NCBI GenBank assembly: GCA_965249595.1
Contig: OZ252242.1
Location: 868,001-932,000 of the forward strand
From: VXNJ01 sp965249595
GTDB lineage: Bacteria > Chloroflexota > UBA11872 > VXNJ01
Direction: 5' to 3'
DNA: 64,000 nt
Shown: positions 34,315-43,997 of the stretch, in pieces
Layout: each line of letters opens with the position of its first letter
How positions within the stretch are numbered: the first letter of the stretch is position 1
Notes under the pieces: model-generated
Seen by the model: the letters and a program-made list of their open reading frames with translations, nothing else
What the model was told of the DNA's origin: nothing
The model's database searches: none
Program-made: the position numbers and the translations under genes

Positions 34315-35364
34315 TCAAGGATCGGGATCGCCATTGGCCGGATCGGCGTAGAACTGGTCACAGTAGGCGCGAAAGGCCCGTACCTCGCCGTCCGATCGGC
34401 AGAGACGCGGGTGCGACAGGTACTGTTTGCGGCCCCATATCACCACATCCTGCAAGACGTCTTTTACTTGCTGTGAGGCCATGAACTTGTTCATGACCGG
34501 GGCACGCAACCGGGGCGGAAGAAACCCAAAACCGGCAAACCAACGCTTTGGATTACGTATTTCGCGCACCTGGGAGGCCAGCGACATGTCGATGACGGTG
34601 CCGTCGACGGGCGTCGCCAGGATCCAAAGACGCATCTCCATGTCGATCGAATGCTCAACGATCTCCACATATGAGTAGCCCAACCCAAAGATGTGGGTGT
34701 CGGCCGAGATATCGAAGTTGAGGCTGACGTTGCCAACGATATTGCGTGCCCTTCTAAAGTCGAAGCGGCTCCTGAAATAAGGGCCATCGATTGAAAGCGG
34801 CTCGACACGGTCGACGTTGTCATAGCCATGGACGTAGCGCAGATGCGCCAGGTCCACCGAGTTTTCGGTTGTCTCTTGTGGATGGCCGGCAAAGCGAAGA
34901 GTCCTTACCGCGATGTCGCTCCAACCGGATTGCTCCGGCGGATCCGCCGGAAGGCTCCATTGTGCCGGTCGGTCATCAATCCCCCACCAGGCGAAGATCA
35001 GCCCAACAAATTCGCGCGTCTCGAATACGCGCAGCCGTGCCGACCGGGGTGGGGCGGCAAAGGGAGTGGCGACGCACTGGCCGGTTGTATCGAACTCAAA
35101 ACCATGGAACGGGCAAACCAGCCGCCCGTCGCAAACGCTCCCACCCCCTTCGGGTCCCAGATCGGAGCCCAAATGCGGGCAGATTGCCTCGGCGACACAG
35201 ACGCGCCCGTCCGTGTCGTACCAGACGACGACGTTTTCGCCCATCCATGCCTGTTGGATGAGCCCGTCCTTGAGTACGGCCTTGCGGGTTGCGACGAAAT
35301 ACCAACCCTCGGGATAGGGGGAGGGCAACCGGGCGATGGCGGGTTCCCCGTGTCTCCTAGGCAT
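34315..35364 (-). CDS. Rieske non-heme iron oxygenase
   Basis: The 349-residue protein is the oxygenase of a Rieske system. The Rieske 2Fe-2S ligands are in CPHLGSD and CPFHGFEFD (CXH then CX2H). The mononuclear iron site is ENSVDLAHLRYVH, matching the DXXHX4H pattern with the bridging Asp. Its single-subunit form and length resemble KshA-type and DAF-36/Neverland-type steroid or sterol oxygenases, but sequence alone does not give the substrate. AGGAGGGAAGG provides one of the strongest ribosome sites in the window. It is divergent from the GPP34-P450 gene. No dedicated reductase or ferredoxin gene is adjacent. Confidence 0.92.
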   Translation of the reverse strand: MPRRHGEPAIARLPSPYPEGWYFVATRKAVLKDGLIQQAWMGENVVVWYDTDGRVCVAEAICPHLGSDLGPEGGGSVCDGRLVCPFHGFEFDTTGQCVATPFAAPPRSARLRVFETREFVGLIFAWWGIDDRPAQWSLPADPPEQSGWSDIAVRTLRFAGHPQETTENSVDLAHLRYVHGYDNVDRVEPLSIDGPYFRSRFDFRRARNIVGNVSLNFDISADTHIFGLGYSYVEIVEHSIDMEMRLWILATPVDGTVIDMSLASQVREIRNPKRWFAGFGFLPPRLRAPVMNKFMASQQVKDVLQDVVIWGRKQYLSHPRLCRSDGEVRAFRAYCDQFYADPANGDPDP

Positions 35365-35688
35365 CGACCTTCCCTCCTAACGCGAATTTCGGATTGGTTG
35401 CTTGCTTGCCGGCCGCGAGCCCCGTCGAGGATGCGGGCGCGGCTCGACCATTGAATTTAGATGAACGGACTCGATTTTCTTTCCCACTTCCTTCTCGAGG
35501 GTTTGGCCAAGTTCACAGGCCGGGCGCGGAACATCGAATGTTTGGCGGATTTGGGCCATGCGAGGCGACGCAAGAGCCGGATTCAAAAACTTCGGACCCG
35601 GGTCACGCTTCTCGATTGGAGCGGCCAGGTTTGGGAATGCGGCAGTGAAGCCTAGACTTCGGTAAATGACCCAAAGGGTGCCGGGCGG
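35365..35688. other. Divergent intergenic region between Rieske oxygenase and GPP34-P450
   Basis: These 324 bases must hold the promoters of two divergent genes. Short frames exist on both strands, but none has a ribosome site together with recognisable sequence. I see no clear promoter or operator here. Confidence 0.5.
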
Positions 35689-35892
35689 ATGACTCTCTCA
35701 ACTGAACGTGTGGCGGTCCAACAACTGACTTTGCCCGAAGAACTCATCCTGATGCTCCTCAACGAAGAGAGCGGCTACTTTCACCAAGTACCGGGTTGGG
35801 ACTTAAATTGCGCTGTTGCCGGCGCCGCATTGGCCGAACTTTCCCTCATATCCCGTATCGATACGGGATATGACGTCCCTGATCCTCCTTGA
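35689..35892 (+). pseudogene. N-terminal part of a GPP34 (GOLPH3-like) domain, frameshifted from the P450 fusion
   Basis: The first 60 residues are typical of bacterial GPP34 proteins: LTLPEELILMLLNEESG, then NCAVAGAALAELSLISRID. The frame then departs and stops at 35892. The next frame, from about 35870, continues with SLILLDETSTGDPALD, which is what GPP34 proteins have right after this point. Dropping one base near 35877 would join the two parts (GAC then TCC). So this is the front end of the following gene, separated by a one-base shift, or else a separate overlapping cistron. Confidence 0.72.
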
Positions 35893-37717
35893 CGAGACCA
35901 GTACGGGCGATCCCGCCCTGGATCCCCTGCTCGAGGAAATTGCCGCCGAAAAAAACCGGCGGGGCACCCAATACTGGATTGAACGGCTTGCTCCGCGCGC
36001 CGAGTCGATTATTGATCTGACCCTGGATCGCCTAGTTGGCCTGAAGATCCTGCAGCACCACTCAGGCGACTTCTGGACGTTGGCTCAGGCCGGCCGGCCG
36101 ACGGATCACCGAAATGGTTCCAGCGATGGAACTGCGGCCGAATTCGTAAAGACTCGCATCAGTGGAGTGATTTTTAACGACGAGATTCCCACTCCGAGGG
36201 ATATCGTAATAGTTTGTCTCGTCAATACCTGCGATCTATTTCGCTTCATTTTTCAACTCGATGAAGCGGCTGAGGAGCGCATCGAACTGACCTGCAAGAT
36301 GGATTTGATCGGCCGGGCTATCGCCGCCGCGGTCACTCAGAACCTCTCCGGCCCACTGCGTCGCAGTCCCACCCTGTCCAAGCCAATACCTACTGTGCCG
36401 CTGCGCAAGCTGTTGCTAAATCGGTATCTTCGATCCGGCAACCTGCCTGCAATTTTTGCAGACCTTGCAAAGTCCTACGGCCCGGTGTTCCAGATCCGTC
36501 CGCCATTTTCAAAGCCGATGATCTTTTTCGCCGGACCGCGGACCAATCGCTGGACAAACCGGCATGGACGCATGTACCTTAGCGCCCAGGAATACCTCTC
36601 GGACTTTGAGAAGGTCTTCGGCGCGCATGGGATCCTGCCGGCTATGGATGGCGCCGATCATTTCCGGTTTCGCAAGGCGCTGGCCCCGGCCTATTCGCGA
36701 CAGCGTTTGGAAGCGCAACTCCAACAGCTCCTCCATCATGCTCGCGAGCATATGTCGGATTGGAATGTTGGCGACACGATCCAGGCGGGAACCATGTGTC
36801 GGCAGTTGATCAACGCCGAGCTATCGCCGCTTTCACTCAGCGTTTATTCGCAGGACATCATCGACGACGTGGTCAAATTCAAGGAACGCGCATTGTGCAC
36901 GCACGTTCTGAACATCATGCCCAAATTCATGCTCAATACCCCGGCAATGAAGCGGTACGCCAAAACCATCGAAACGCTGCAGGACCGGGTGCAGGGCGGC
37001 CATACGCCCGCTCAGCGGGCCGGATGTCCGCGGGACCTTGCCGACGACCTGCTCAGCCTCCACGCGAGCGATCCGCAGTTCCTCCCGGCATCAAACCTGC
37101 GTTTTGCGCTGTCGGCGCCGCTAATCGCCAGCGTTTACCTTGGCTACGCCCTCAATTTCGCCGTTTACGCTATGACATCACATCCTGCGCTCTACCAAAA
37201 AATCCGCGCGGAGGCCGATGCCCTCTTTGACAACGGCGATCCGGTTCGCGAGGATTTCACCCTGTCGGCGATCGAAGTCACCCACCGCTTCCTTATGGAG
37301 ACCATGCGCCTGTATCCGATCATCCCGATGTCGATTCGAACCATAGTGAATCCGTGCGTCGTCGAGGATTACGTAATACCCCTCGGGTCTCGCGTCTATA
37401 TTGCCCAGACCGCCTCGCACTACATGGGCGACGTTTTTACCGACCCCACCACATTCGACATTGACCGCTACCTGCCTCCGCGCGAGGAACACCGCGGTGC
37501 CGGTTTCGCCCCCTACGGGCTCGGCACGCACACTTGTCTCGGATCCCAGTGGATGCAGCTGCAATTGGCCATAAACCTGTTGATGCTCGCGCACTACTTC
37601 ACGATCGAGGTGTCGCCCGCCGATTACAAGCTTCGGATCAACCCGTTCCCTGCGCAGTCGCCGAGCAAGAAGCTGAAATATCACCTTGCCGCGCAAAGGC
37701 GCGAAATCCCTGCCTGA
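35870..37717 (+). CDS. GPP34 (GOLPH3-like) domain fused to cytochrome P450
   Basis: From the ATG at 35870 the product has 615 residues. About the first 160 are the rest of a GPP34 domain (LDETSTGDPALDPLLEEI, TPRDIVIVCLVNTCDLFRFI, then an Arg/Lys-poor helix). In eukaryotes GOLPH3/Vps74 of this fold binds phosphoinositide at the Golgi; the bacterial role is unknown. The remaining 430 residues or so form a P450: an I-helix region near LIASVYLGYALNFA, the K-helix ExxR (ETMR, near residue 477), and the heme loop YGLGTHTCLG with Cys556. Together with 35689-35892 it would make one protein of about 675 residues. It converges with the MMPL exporter. Confidence 0.85.
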   Translation: MTSLILLDETSTGDPALDPLLEEIAAEKNRRGTQYWIERLAPRAESIIDLTLDRLVGLKILQHHSGDFWTLAQAGRPTDHRNGSSDGTAAEFVKTRISGVIFNDEIPTPRDIVIVCLVNTCDLFRFIFQLDEAAEERIELTCKMDLIGRAIAAAVTQNLSGPLRRSPTLSKPIPTVPLRKLLLNRYLRSGNLPAIFADLAKSYGPVFQIRPPFSKPMIFFAGPRTNRWTNRHGRMYLSAQEYLSDFEKVFGAHGILPAMDGADHFRFRKALAPAYSRQRLEAQLQQLLHHAREHMSDWNVGDTIQAGTMCRQLINAELSPLSLSVYSQDIIDDVVKFKERALCTHVLNIMPKFMLNTPAMKRYAKTIETLQDRVQGGHTPAQRAGCPRDLADDLLSLHASDPQFLPASNLRFALSAPLIASVYLGYALNFAVYAMTSHPALYQKIRAEADALFDNGDPVREDFTLSAIEVTHRFLMETMRLYPIIPMSIRTIVNPCVVEDYVIPLGSRVYIAQTASHYMGDVFTDPTTFDIDRYLPPREEHRGAGFAPYGLGTHTCLGSQWMQLQLAINLLMLAHYFTIEVSPADYKLRINPFPAQSPSKKLKYHLAAQRREIPA

Positions 37718-37886
37718 CGGACCATCACCCCATCCGTTCGTCACTCGTAAATCGCGCTTCTAAAGCGGCACAGAGCCTACTGACGGCCCAATTTCAATCC
37801 AGAAAACTAGCTGGCGGCGCAGAAGCGATCATCGAAATTGATTGCGTTGATTGGGGTGCTGGCGCTTTAACGCCCTGGGCCGCCAA

Positions 37887-40373
37887 CTAAGCCGAGGTCT
37901 GCTCCTTTTCGTAGCGCTGGCTGACCTCATCAATAGTGACGTCGAGATCGCCCCATAAGCGCTCCACCATCGAGCGCAACCGCATGTTCTGGTATGCGCC
38001 CCAGACCGTCATCGCCGGCGGCACCAGCAAGATGGAGACGATCAGCGAGTAGGCGATCGTGATCGCCGCCGTGATACCGAACTGCTGCGATGCGGCCAAC
38101 GGCGCGGCCGCCAGCACCCCGAGCCCGATCGCCGTCGTCATAGCCGAGCCCAACAGCGCCGAACCGGTGGTCGAGAGGGTCCGGATCGCCGCCATTTCTG
38201 GATTGCGCGACCTGGCAAACTCCTCCCGGTAGCGGTGGATCACATGGATCGTGTAATCGACCCCTATTCCGATCGAGAGCGCCGTGATTATTGAAGTGAT
38301 CAGCGTGTAAGGGATACCAATTAGGGCCATCGTACCCAGCACCGAGGCCAGGACCAGAACGATCGGGCCCACGGCGACGACTGCCAGCGCCGGTTGGCGC
38401 AACGTCACCCAGAAGAAAGCGGCCAGGACGGTCAGGGCCACGGCGATGGTGATGCTAATCGACTCGGTCTGGCGTTCGGTTATCGAGTCCGTGACGGTGA
38501 TCGAGATGATGGCCAAGGAGGTCGCTGTTATGGCTTCATCCTCGCCGATCCAGATCGCCTCTATTTCCTTCTGGAGCAACTTTGTCTGTTTGGGGTCGTC
38601 CGAGTAGGTCGGGACCTGCAGCAGAATCGCGTCAACTCCCTCAGGGTTATTCACCAGTAGCCGGGCCACGGCGGGGTCGGCAGCCTCGAGTTTGTCAAGG
38701 ACCTGCTGCATCAATCCTGGATCGAGCTGCACGCCGGCAGAGGCTTGCTGGAAGAGCGCGGCGAGTTCTGGATCGTACTTGTCGCCGGGTACCCCGCTGT
38801 CCTCGGTCCAGTCACGTAAAAGTGACTCATACGACGCGAGGATCGGCCCCGCTGCGGCACCGGGGCGCAACGTTTCGTCGGCAAAAGCGGCCGTGAGGTC
38901 GCGCACGTTCAGGAGCGTACGGGTTTCGGTGGCCTCGGCATTTATGAGAATGCTGGCCAGTTCGGTCGAACCGCCGACGGATGCATTGAGGGTGTCCATA
39001 TCCGCCAGCACGCTCCCATCGCGCGGAAGAATGTCGCGGATGCTGAATTCAGATTCGAGCCCCGTGGCCGCGAAACCGAGGCCGATGGTGACGACGAAGA
39101 CGGCAATTATGTAGGGGGCCGGCCTGCTGGTCACGCTCCGGCCGAGCAACCCGGCCGTCCGTTCGACGCCGGGCAGCGCTTGTGAGACCGGGCGCGGAGA
39201 CGCCAGCGTGCCGCGCGCTTCGCGTCGCCGATCGATGATTGCCCGACCGGCCGGCAGCAGCGTCAACATCACGAGCAGGCTCATTCCCACGCCCAGCCCT
39301 GCGATCACGCCGAAGTCGCCAACGATCTCGATCGGCGAGAACAGGCTCGCCAGCAAGCTCACGATTGTTGTGACCGCAGCCAGCGTCAGCGGGACGGTAA
39401 CGATTCGCAGCCCTGTCCGGACGGATTCTGCTACCGGTTCGCCGGCTACGCGCTGCTCGCGATAGTGGGACACGATCTGGATCGCGTAATCAACCGTCAG
39501 GCTGATCACGATGATCGGCACCAGCGTCGTGAGCGAGTTCGGGGGGCCAATAAGACCCAGCCCGTTCGGCCCGAGCCAGCCCTCCGCCCCGATGATCGCC
39601 GCCAGCGCCAGAATCAGCCCGGTCAGGGTGAGCAGAACATCGGCGGGAGTGCGCAAAAAGAGCACCAGGAGGGCCACGATTAATAGGAGCGCCACGCCGG
39701 TTACCGGCAGCATTCCCTCCTCGGTGGCTTTCTGATATTCGTCCTCAATCACGGCCGGCGAAATACTGCTCACATCCAATGGCCCCTGATCCGTCGTCGC
39801 CAGCTCGTTGATCCTCCGTTCGGCGTCCTTGACGCGCTCGTCGCCGGTGTCGCGCAGGCCGATGTTGGCAATTGCGACCGGCGTCCCGTCGGAGTCGATT
39901 CCAGTTAGTGCTGAAAGCCCCTCGGCAATTCCTGGAGTAAGGCGCGCGGTGTCGATTTCCGCCTGCGATACGGATGCCAGACTTTCCAGCTGAAGGGCGG
40001 CTTTGACCAGTGACGTGGGCGCGATGAGCGGATCACCTGACGCCAACAGGTCGCTCACGCCATCATCGTTGACGATGGAATCGAGAAGGGCATCCATCTG
40101 CGAAATCCCGCCGGGTGTAAGCGACTCCCCACGAAAGAGGAGCGTAACCACATTGGCCGCGCCTGATTCCCCGAAGGCCTCGTCGATCGCAACCAGAGTT
40201 TTGGCGACGGCGCTGCCCTGGGGAAGTGTCTCCTCGGTCGACGACGACGGCTCGCGCATCCCCGCCCCGGCAGCCAAAGCGAAGGTGACGATGCTGAGAG
40301 CGGCGATCGTAAGGTACGGGCGTACCGTGACCAGCCCGCTGAATTTGCCCAGTATCTGGTCAATAGGACGCAA
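37887..40373 (-). CDS. MMPL/RND-family exporter
   Basis: The 828-residue protein is an RND-superfamily transporter of the MMPL/HpnN-like type. Two similar halves each have one helix, a large extracytoplasmic loop and five more helices. Family motifs are SLTVDYAIQIVSHYRE in the first half and GIGVDYTIHVIHRYREE in the second, whose Asp is in the proton relay. Such pumps usually move lipids or other hydrophobic molecules. The start is a TTG with no clear ribosome site. No membrane-fusion or outer-membrane partner is present. Next to a P450, a Rieske oxygenase and a flavoprotein, a lipid cargo is plausible but inferred. Confidence 0.92.
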   Translation of the reverse strand: MRPIDQILGKFSGLVTVRPYLTIAALSIVTFALAAGAGMREPSSSTEETLPQGSAVAKTLVAIDEAFGESGAANVVTLLFRGESLTPGGISQMDALLDSIVNDDGVSDLLASGDPLIAPTSLVKAALQLESLASVSQAEIDTARLTPGIAEGLSALTGIDSDGTPVAIANIGLRDTGDERVKDAERRINELATTDQGPLDVSSISPAVIEDEYQKATEEGMLPVTGVALLLIVALLVLFLRTPADVLLTLTGLILALAAIIGAEGWLGPNGLGLIGPPNSLTTLVPIIVISLTVDYAIQIVSHYREQRVAGEPVAESVRTGLRIVTVPLTLAAVTTIVSLLASLFSPIEIVGDFGVIAGLGVGMSLLVMLTLLPAGRAIIDRRREARGTLASPRPVSQALPGVERTAGLLGRSVTSRPAPYIIAVFVVTIGLGFAATGLESEFSIRDILPRDGSVLADMDTLNASVGGSTELASILINAEATETRTLLNVRDLTAAFADETLRPGAAAGPILASYESLLRDWTEDSGVPGDKYDPELAALFQQASAGVQLDPGLMQQVLDKLEAADPAVARLLVNNPEGVDAILLQVPTYSDDPKQTKLLQKEIEAIWIGEDEAITATSLAIISITVTDSITERQTESISITIAVALTVLAAFFWVTLRQPALAVVAVGPIVLVLASVLGTMALIGIPYTLITSIITALSIGIGVDYTIHVIHRYREEFARSRNPEMAAIRTLSTTGSALLGSAMTTAIGLGVLAAAPLAASQQFGITAAITIAYSLIVSILLVPPAMTVWGAYQNMRLRSMVERLWGDLDVTIDEVSQRYEKEQTSA

Positions 40374-40717
40374 TTTAATATTTGCAAAGTCCGCGGTTTC
40401 GGCTTGCGCTACCGCTCTGGGATATGCGGCGGCGGTCCCTCGCCGCGGCGATTCTTGATGGCAGCACTGCTTGCTGCCGGCAACCGGCCTGGCTCTGGTG
40501 CGCCCTTCGGATTGGCGCCGAAATAGGTATTTGGCTTTCAGAACTCCGCTGGCTACGCCAATTCCGGGCGTCCAATCGTCGCGATTGAAGCCAATAAACG
40601 GTCGCGGCCTGGGGAAAAAATTTGGTGCGGCTATTGGCCCTGGACAGGCGCAGTTGCCCGACGTCCCCGGCGCAGCGCACTTAGCGGTTCGCGCGCAGCG
40701 GCCTTAGAGATTTGGCG
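40374..40717. other. Intergenic region upstream of the MMPL exporter
   Basis: These 344 bases lie between the start of the exporter and the stop of the FAD oxidoreductase, both on the minus strand. I see no supported gene or hairpin. An AT-rich patch (40371-40390) lies directly at the exporter start codon. Confidence 0.5.
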
Positions 40718-42124
40718 CTATGCCTTCCTAAATCGCATTCCGTACATGATGCCCCCGTAATAGTTAAACGATCGCTTGGCCTCGGGATCGTCAAATGGGT
40801 AATCCGCTCCAACCTGTCTTGCCGCGGCAAGCCCAGTGACGAGGCAGGTCTCGTGAATGTTGATCAGCGTGTGGGCACCGCAACGCCACGTTCGTCGCCG
40901 GCCCTGGATGAACCGGAACAGGTTCACCAGCACCACGACGTGGCGCACGTCATGGATGATGTGCAGCAACCAGCGCTCGGTGACGATTTTTTGCTCATCA
41001 ATGGGGCTGATCGGGTTGTAGGACACCAGACAAGGCTTGTCGGATCGATTGGCCCATGGTTGCCGGTTTTGCATGATGTAGGTGATTTCGTAGTTGTCCG
41101 GTCTTGCCCCGTACTGCTCGATATGGTTGCTTCTCGTCGTTAGCGGTTTGACTTCGTTGTCAGGCAGGACCGAGGAACCAGAGTGGACGACCGCATGGTT
41201 ATGGAGCTCACTTTCGTATCGAATCGACGAAAGAATGATGCGCTCTAGCAGGGTCGGCTTATCCAGGATCATCAACGTTTGATTTGCATTGCATGCGAAT
41301 ACAACCTCGTCGAAGCTTTCACGCCTCCCGGCTTCGTCCTCGATTACGATGCCGGAAGCGCGCCGATAGACCTTTCGCACCGGCCGATCGAGATAGACCT
41401 TGTCCCGAAAATTGGCCGATAAGTTCTCGTAAATGCGGCGTGTCCCCTGGTCCCAGGTCTGCATCGGCGTAGACGACTCGATGTCGAAGAATTCGAGATA
41501 CCTCGCAAAAAGGCCGGCCGGCATATCAAATACGTTCGTTGCCATGAGGAAATTTACAAACATGGGCTTGAGGATCTTGTAGCGGAAATCCCCCGCGAAG
41601 CCACCCAGATTTAGCAATGTACCCATGCTGATATAGGTGAACGGATTTAGGGCGTTTAGGAACTTTGACCGGGATCGGGTCAGTGCACCAAACCGGTGCA
41701 GGCGTCGTAAGACTCGCTGGAATTTGGCTATCTCGCCTTGCAGCTGCTTCCTAATTTCGGAGTCGAAATCATGGGCGTAGACATCGCGGCCGTATCTGAC
41801 GGAGTAGCTGAATCCGGTGTCGATCAAGTCGATTCCATACTCCTCCATTAGCAACAGGATGTGGTGATATACCGACGGGATGCAGGCGGTGACCGAAAAA
41901 TCGAAAGGGATTGAGCCGCCGTCATCTTGCGGCATGTCGACCGTCATTGCGTTCCCGCCAAGCCGCTCTTGCGCTTCGAACAGCCGAATATCAAACCGCT
42001 CCGGGTGGTGGCGAAGGGCCCACGCGGCACCCAGACCGGATATACCCCCGCCAGCAATGGCAATTCGCCGCCGAGGCGCCCCCTTATCGACCGTCGCCAT
42101 GGTCTCTCGCCGGGCGATCGCCAT
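40718..42124 (-). CDS. FAD/NAD-binding amine oxidase-like protein (COG2907 type)
   Basis: The 468-residue protein starts with a dinucleotide-binding motif (IAIAGGGISGLGAAWAL) and the following FEAQERLGGNAMT, typical of amine oxidase/desaturase-like flavoproteins. FDFSVTACIPSVYHHI and the C-terminal THETCLVTGLAAA-like region (INIHETCLVTGLAAA) match the uncharacterised COG2907 group, often found near fatty acid cyclopropane synthases. The start may be the ATG at 42124 or that at 42100, which has GAGAG just upstream. Its reaction is unknown; a lipid or carotenoid-like substrate is possible. It is the last gene of the oxidation-export stretch before recN. Confidence 0.87.
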   Translation of the reverse strand: MAIARRETMATVDKGAPRRRIAIAGGGISGLGAAWALRHHPERFDIRLFEAQERLGGNAMTVDMPQDDGGSIPFDFSVTACIPSVYHHILLLMEEYGIDLIDTGFSYSVRYGRDVYAHDFDSEIRKQLQGEIAKFQRVLRRLHRFGALTRSRSKFLNALNPFTYISMGTLLNLGGFAGDFRYKILKPMFVNFLMATNVFDMPAGLFARYLEFFDIESSTPMQTWDQGTRRIYENLSANFRDKVYLDRPVRKVYRRASGIVIEDEAGRRESFDEVVFACNANQTLMILDKPTLLERIILSSIRYESELHNHAVVHSGSSVLPDNEVKPLTTRSNHIEQYGARPDNYEITYIMQNRQPWANRSDKPCLVSYNPISPIDEQKIVTERWLLHIIHDVRHVVVLVNLFRFIQGRRRTWRCGAHTLINIHETCLVTGLAAARQVGADYPFDDPEAKRSFNYYGGIMYGMRFRKA

Positions 42125-42257
42125 TGGGTGTCAATCGAGTGGTGCCCAGACCCCCTGGTCGACGACTCTCACGCTGTCGGGGTCGACCAGCGCAATGAGT
42201 GGAGATCATGGCTAGTTCGCAACGCTCCGCTGTTGGGTCCAAGGTTGCAATTTCTTG

Positions 42258-43997
42258 TCACTTGTTGGCAATTGCCATTGGCGGTCGCGCGCCGTCGCCC
42301 GGCAATTGGTTGGCAAGTTGCAGGATTTCGGCAACCGAGTCGTCGGCCTTCAGGCTTCCAACCATAGCCGCCAGTTCCGCTCGCTGGCTTTCCCGGTCCA
42401 GGCGATGCACGTTCACCACCGTCCTCCCTGCATCCAAATGTTTGGCGACCAGCTGATGGCTGTGGGCAAAGGCCGGGATCTGTGGCAAATGGGTCACACA
42501 GATGACCTGGGCTCGGCCCGCCAATTGCCAGAGTTGCCTGCCGACCGCGGCGCCGCGCCGGGCGCCGATACCGGCGTCGATTTCGTCAAATACCATGGCG
42601 GCACCTTCGCGACCGGATGCAAGGGCGCACCTGAGCGCCAACATGATTCGAGAGGTCTCTCCACCAGAGGCAATTTCAGCCAACGGGCGCAGAGGTTCGC
42701 CCGGATTGGCGGCCAGGTCAAATCGCACCGCGTCGGCCCCGTATCGATCGAAAGCCACCGGCCGGGCGCCGTCGCCCAGTACCAGCCCGTCGGGATCGGC
42801 GCTCTGGTCAACAGAGACCGGCAAGCGCGCCTGATCCATTCCCAACTGGGCCAGGTTGGCCTCCACCGCCGAGCTCAAGCGTTTAGCTGCTTGCCGGCGC
42901 CGATCGGAAATCCGCCCGCCCAAATCGCCGAGCTGGGCCCTGCGGGAGGCAATGGCCCCCGTCAACTGGCCGATCCGTTCGTCGGCCCCCAGTAGTTCTC
43001 TGAGCCGCCCGGCAGCCGAATCGGCGAAGGCGAGCACTTCGGTGATGGAGTCGCCGTATTTGCGCTTCAAATCGTCGATCTGACGGACCCGCTGGGCGAG
43101 CAATTCGGCGCTGGCCTGGTCGGTTGGGATTTCCGCCAGCTGGGACGATACGGCCGCCGCCGATTGGTCGGCGATCTCCTGGGCCGCGCGCAGCTGTTCG
43201 GCCACATCGCCGAACGCCGGCTCGAGCCGGCGCAGGCGAACCAGATCTTCAATGGCTTGCCCCAATTGATCGGACGCGCTGCCCGGGCCGGAGAGCTGTC
43301 TGCGCACCTGATCGGCTGAATCGGCCAATTGTTCGAAGTTGGAATGCCGGGTCAACAGGGCCAAGGTAGCCGAGTCATCGCCCTCGGTCAGGTCGGCGGC
43401 GGCGATCTCATCAACCTGGAAGGTGAGCAGGTCAATCTCCCGCCGGCGGGCCCGTTCGCTGGCCCCGAACTGGTCCAGCTCCGCTTTGTTGGCGCGGTAT
43501 TCGGCGAAGAGTTGGTGGTAATCCTTCAGCAGCGACCCGTTGTCCCCGAACGCATCAAGGTGTTCCCTTTGGGCGGATCGGTGAAAGAGCGCCTGTTGTT
43601 GGTGCTGGCCGTTGATTTCAACGAGATTGGGACCGATCGTCTCTAGCAACTTGAGCGGCACGGCCCGCCCGTTGAGGCGAATAAGGGACCGGCCGGCCCG
43701 CGAAATCTCGCGGCCAACTATTAGCTGTCCGTCATCCATTTCGATTCCATTGGCGGCCAATTGGCGCCAGGCCGGGTGTTCGACCGGCAACTCGAATACG
43801 CCCTCGATGTAGGCGGCCGCGGCGCCGCTTCGTACCCATCGGGTTTCGGCCCGGCGTCCGCCAAGGAGTGCCATCGCGTTGACCACGATGGACTTGCCGG
43901 CTCCGGTATCACCGGTAAACACGTTTAGACCAGGGTCCAATTCAACGGTGAGGCGGTCCACCAGCGCGAAATCGGCCACGGTGAGCCGGGCGAGCAT
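42258..43997 (-). CDS. recN: DNA repair protein RecN
   Basis: RecN is an SMC-like ATPase acting in double-strand break repair. The 579-residue protein has Walker A GDTGAGKS near residue 29, the family segment INGQHQQQALFH, a central coiled-coil region, the ABC signature EIASGGETSR and Walker B MVFDEIDAGIG. Its ATG directly follows the nadK stop (TGAATG), so it is the last gene of the otsA-his-nadK-recN operon. Confidence 0.96.
   Translation of the reverse strand: MLARLTVADFALVDRLTVELDPGLNVFTGDTGAGKSIVVNAMALLGGRRAETRWVRSGAAAAYIEGVFELPVEHPAWRQLAANGIEMDDGQLIVGREISRAGRSLIRLNGRAVPLKLLETIGPNLVEINGQHQQQALFHRSAQREHLDAFGDNGSLLKDYHQLFAEYRANKAELDQFGASERARRREIDLLTFQVDEIAAADLTEGDDSATLALLTRHSNFEQLADSADQVRRQLSGPGSASDQLGQAIEDLVRLRRLEPAFGDVAEQLRAAQEIADQSAAAVSSQLAEIPTDQASAELLAQRVRQIDDLKRKYGDSITEVLAFADSAAGRLRELLGADERIGQLTGAIASRRAQLGDLGGRISDRRRQAAKRLSSAVEANLAQLGMDQARLPVSVDQSADPDGLVLGDGARPVAFDRYGADAVRFDLAANPGEPLRPLAEIASGGETSRIMLALRCALASGREGAAMVFDEIDAGIGARRGAAVGRQLWQLAGRAQVICVTHLPQIPAFAHSHQLVAKHLDAGRTVVNVHRLDRESQRAELAAMVGSLKADDSVAEILQLANQLPGDGARPPMAIANK

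Noticed and set aside
35377..35655. Short frames on both strands upstream of the GPP34-P450 gene
   Set aside because: No ribosome sites, no recognisable motifs, and they overlap each other in a divergent promoter region.
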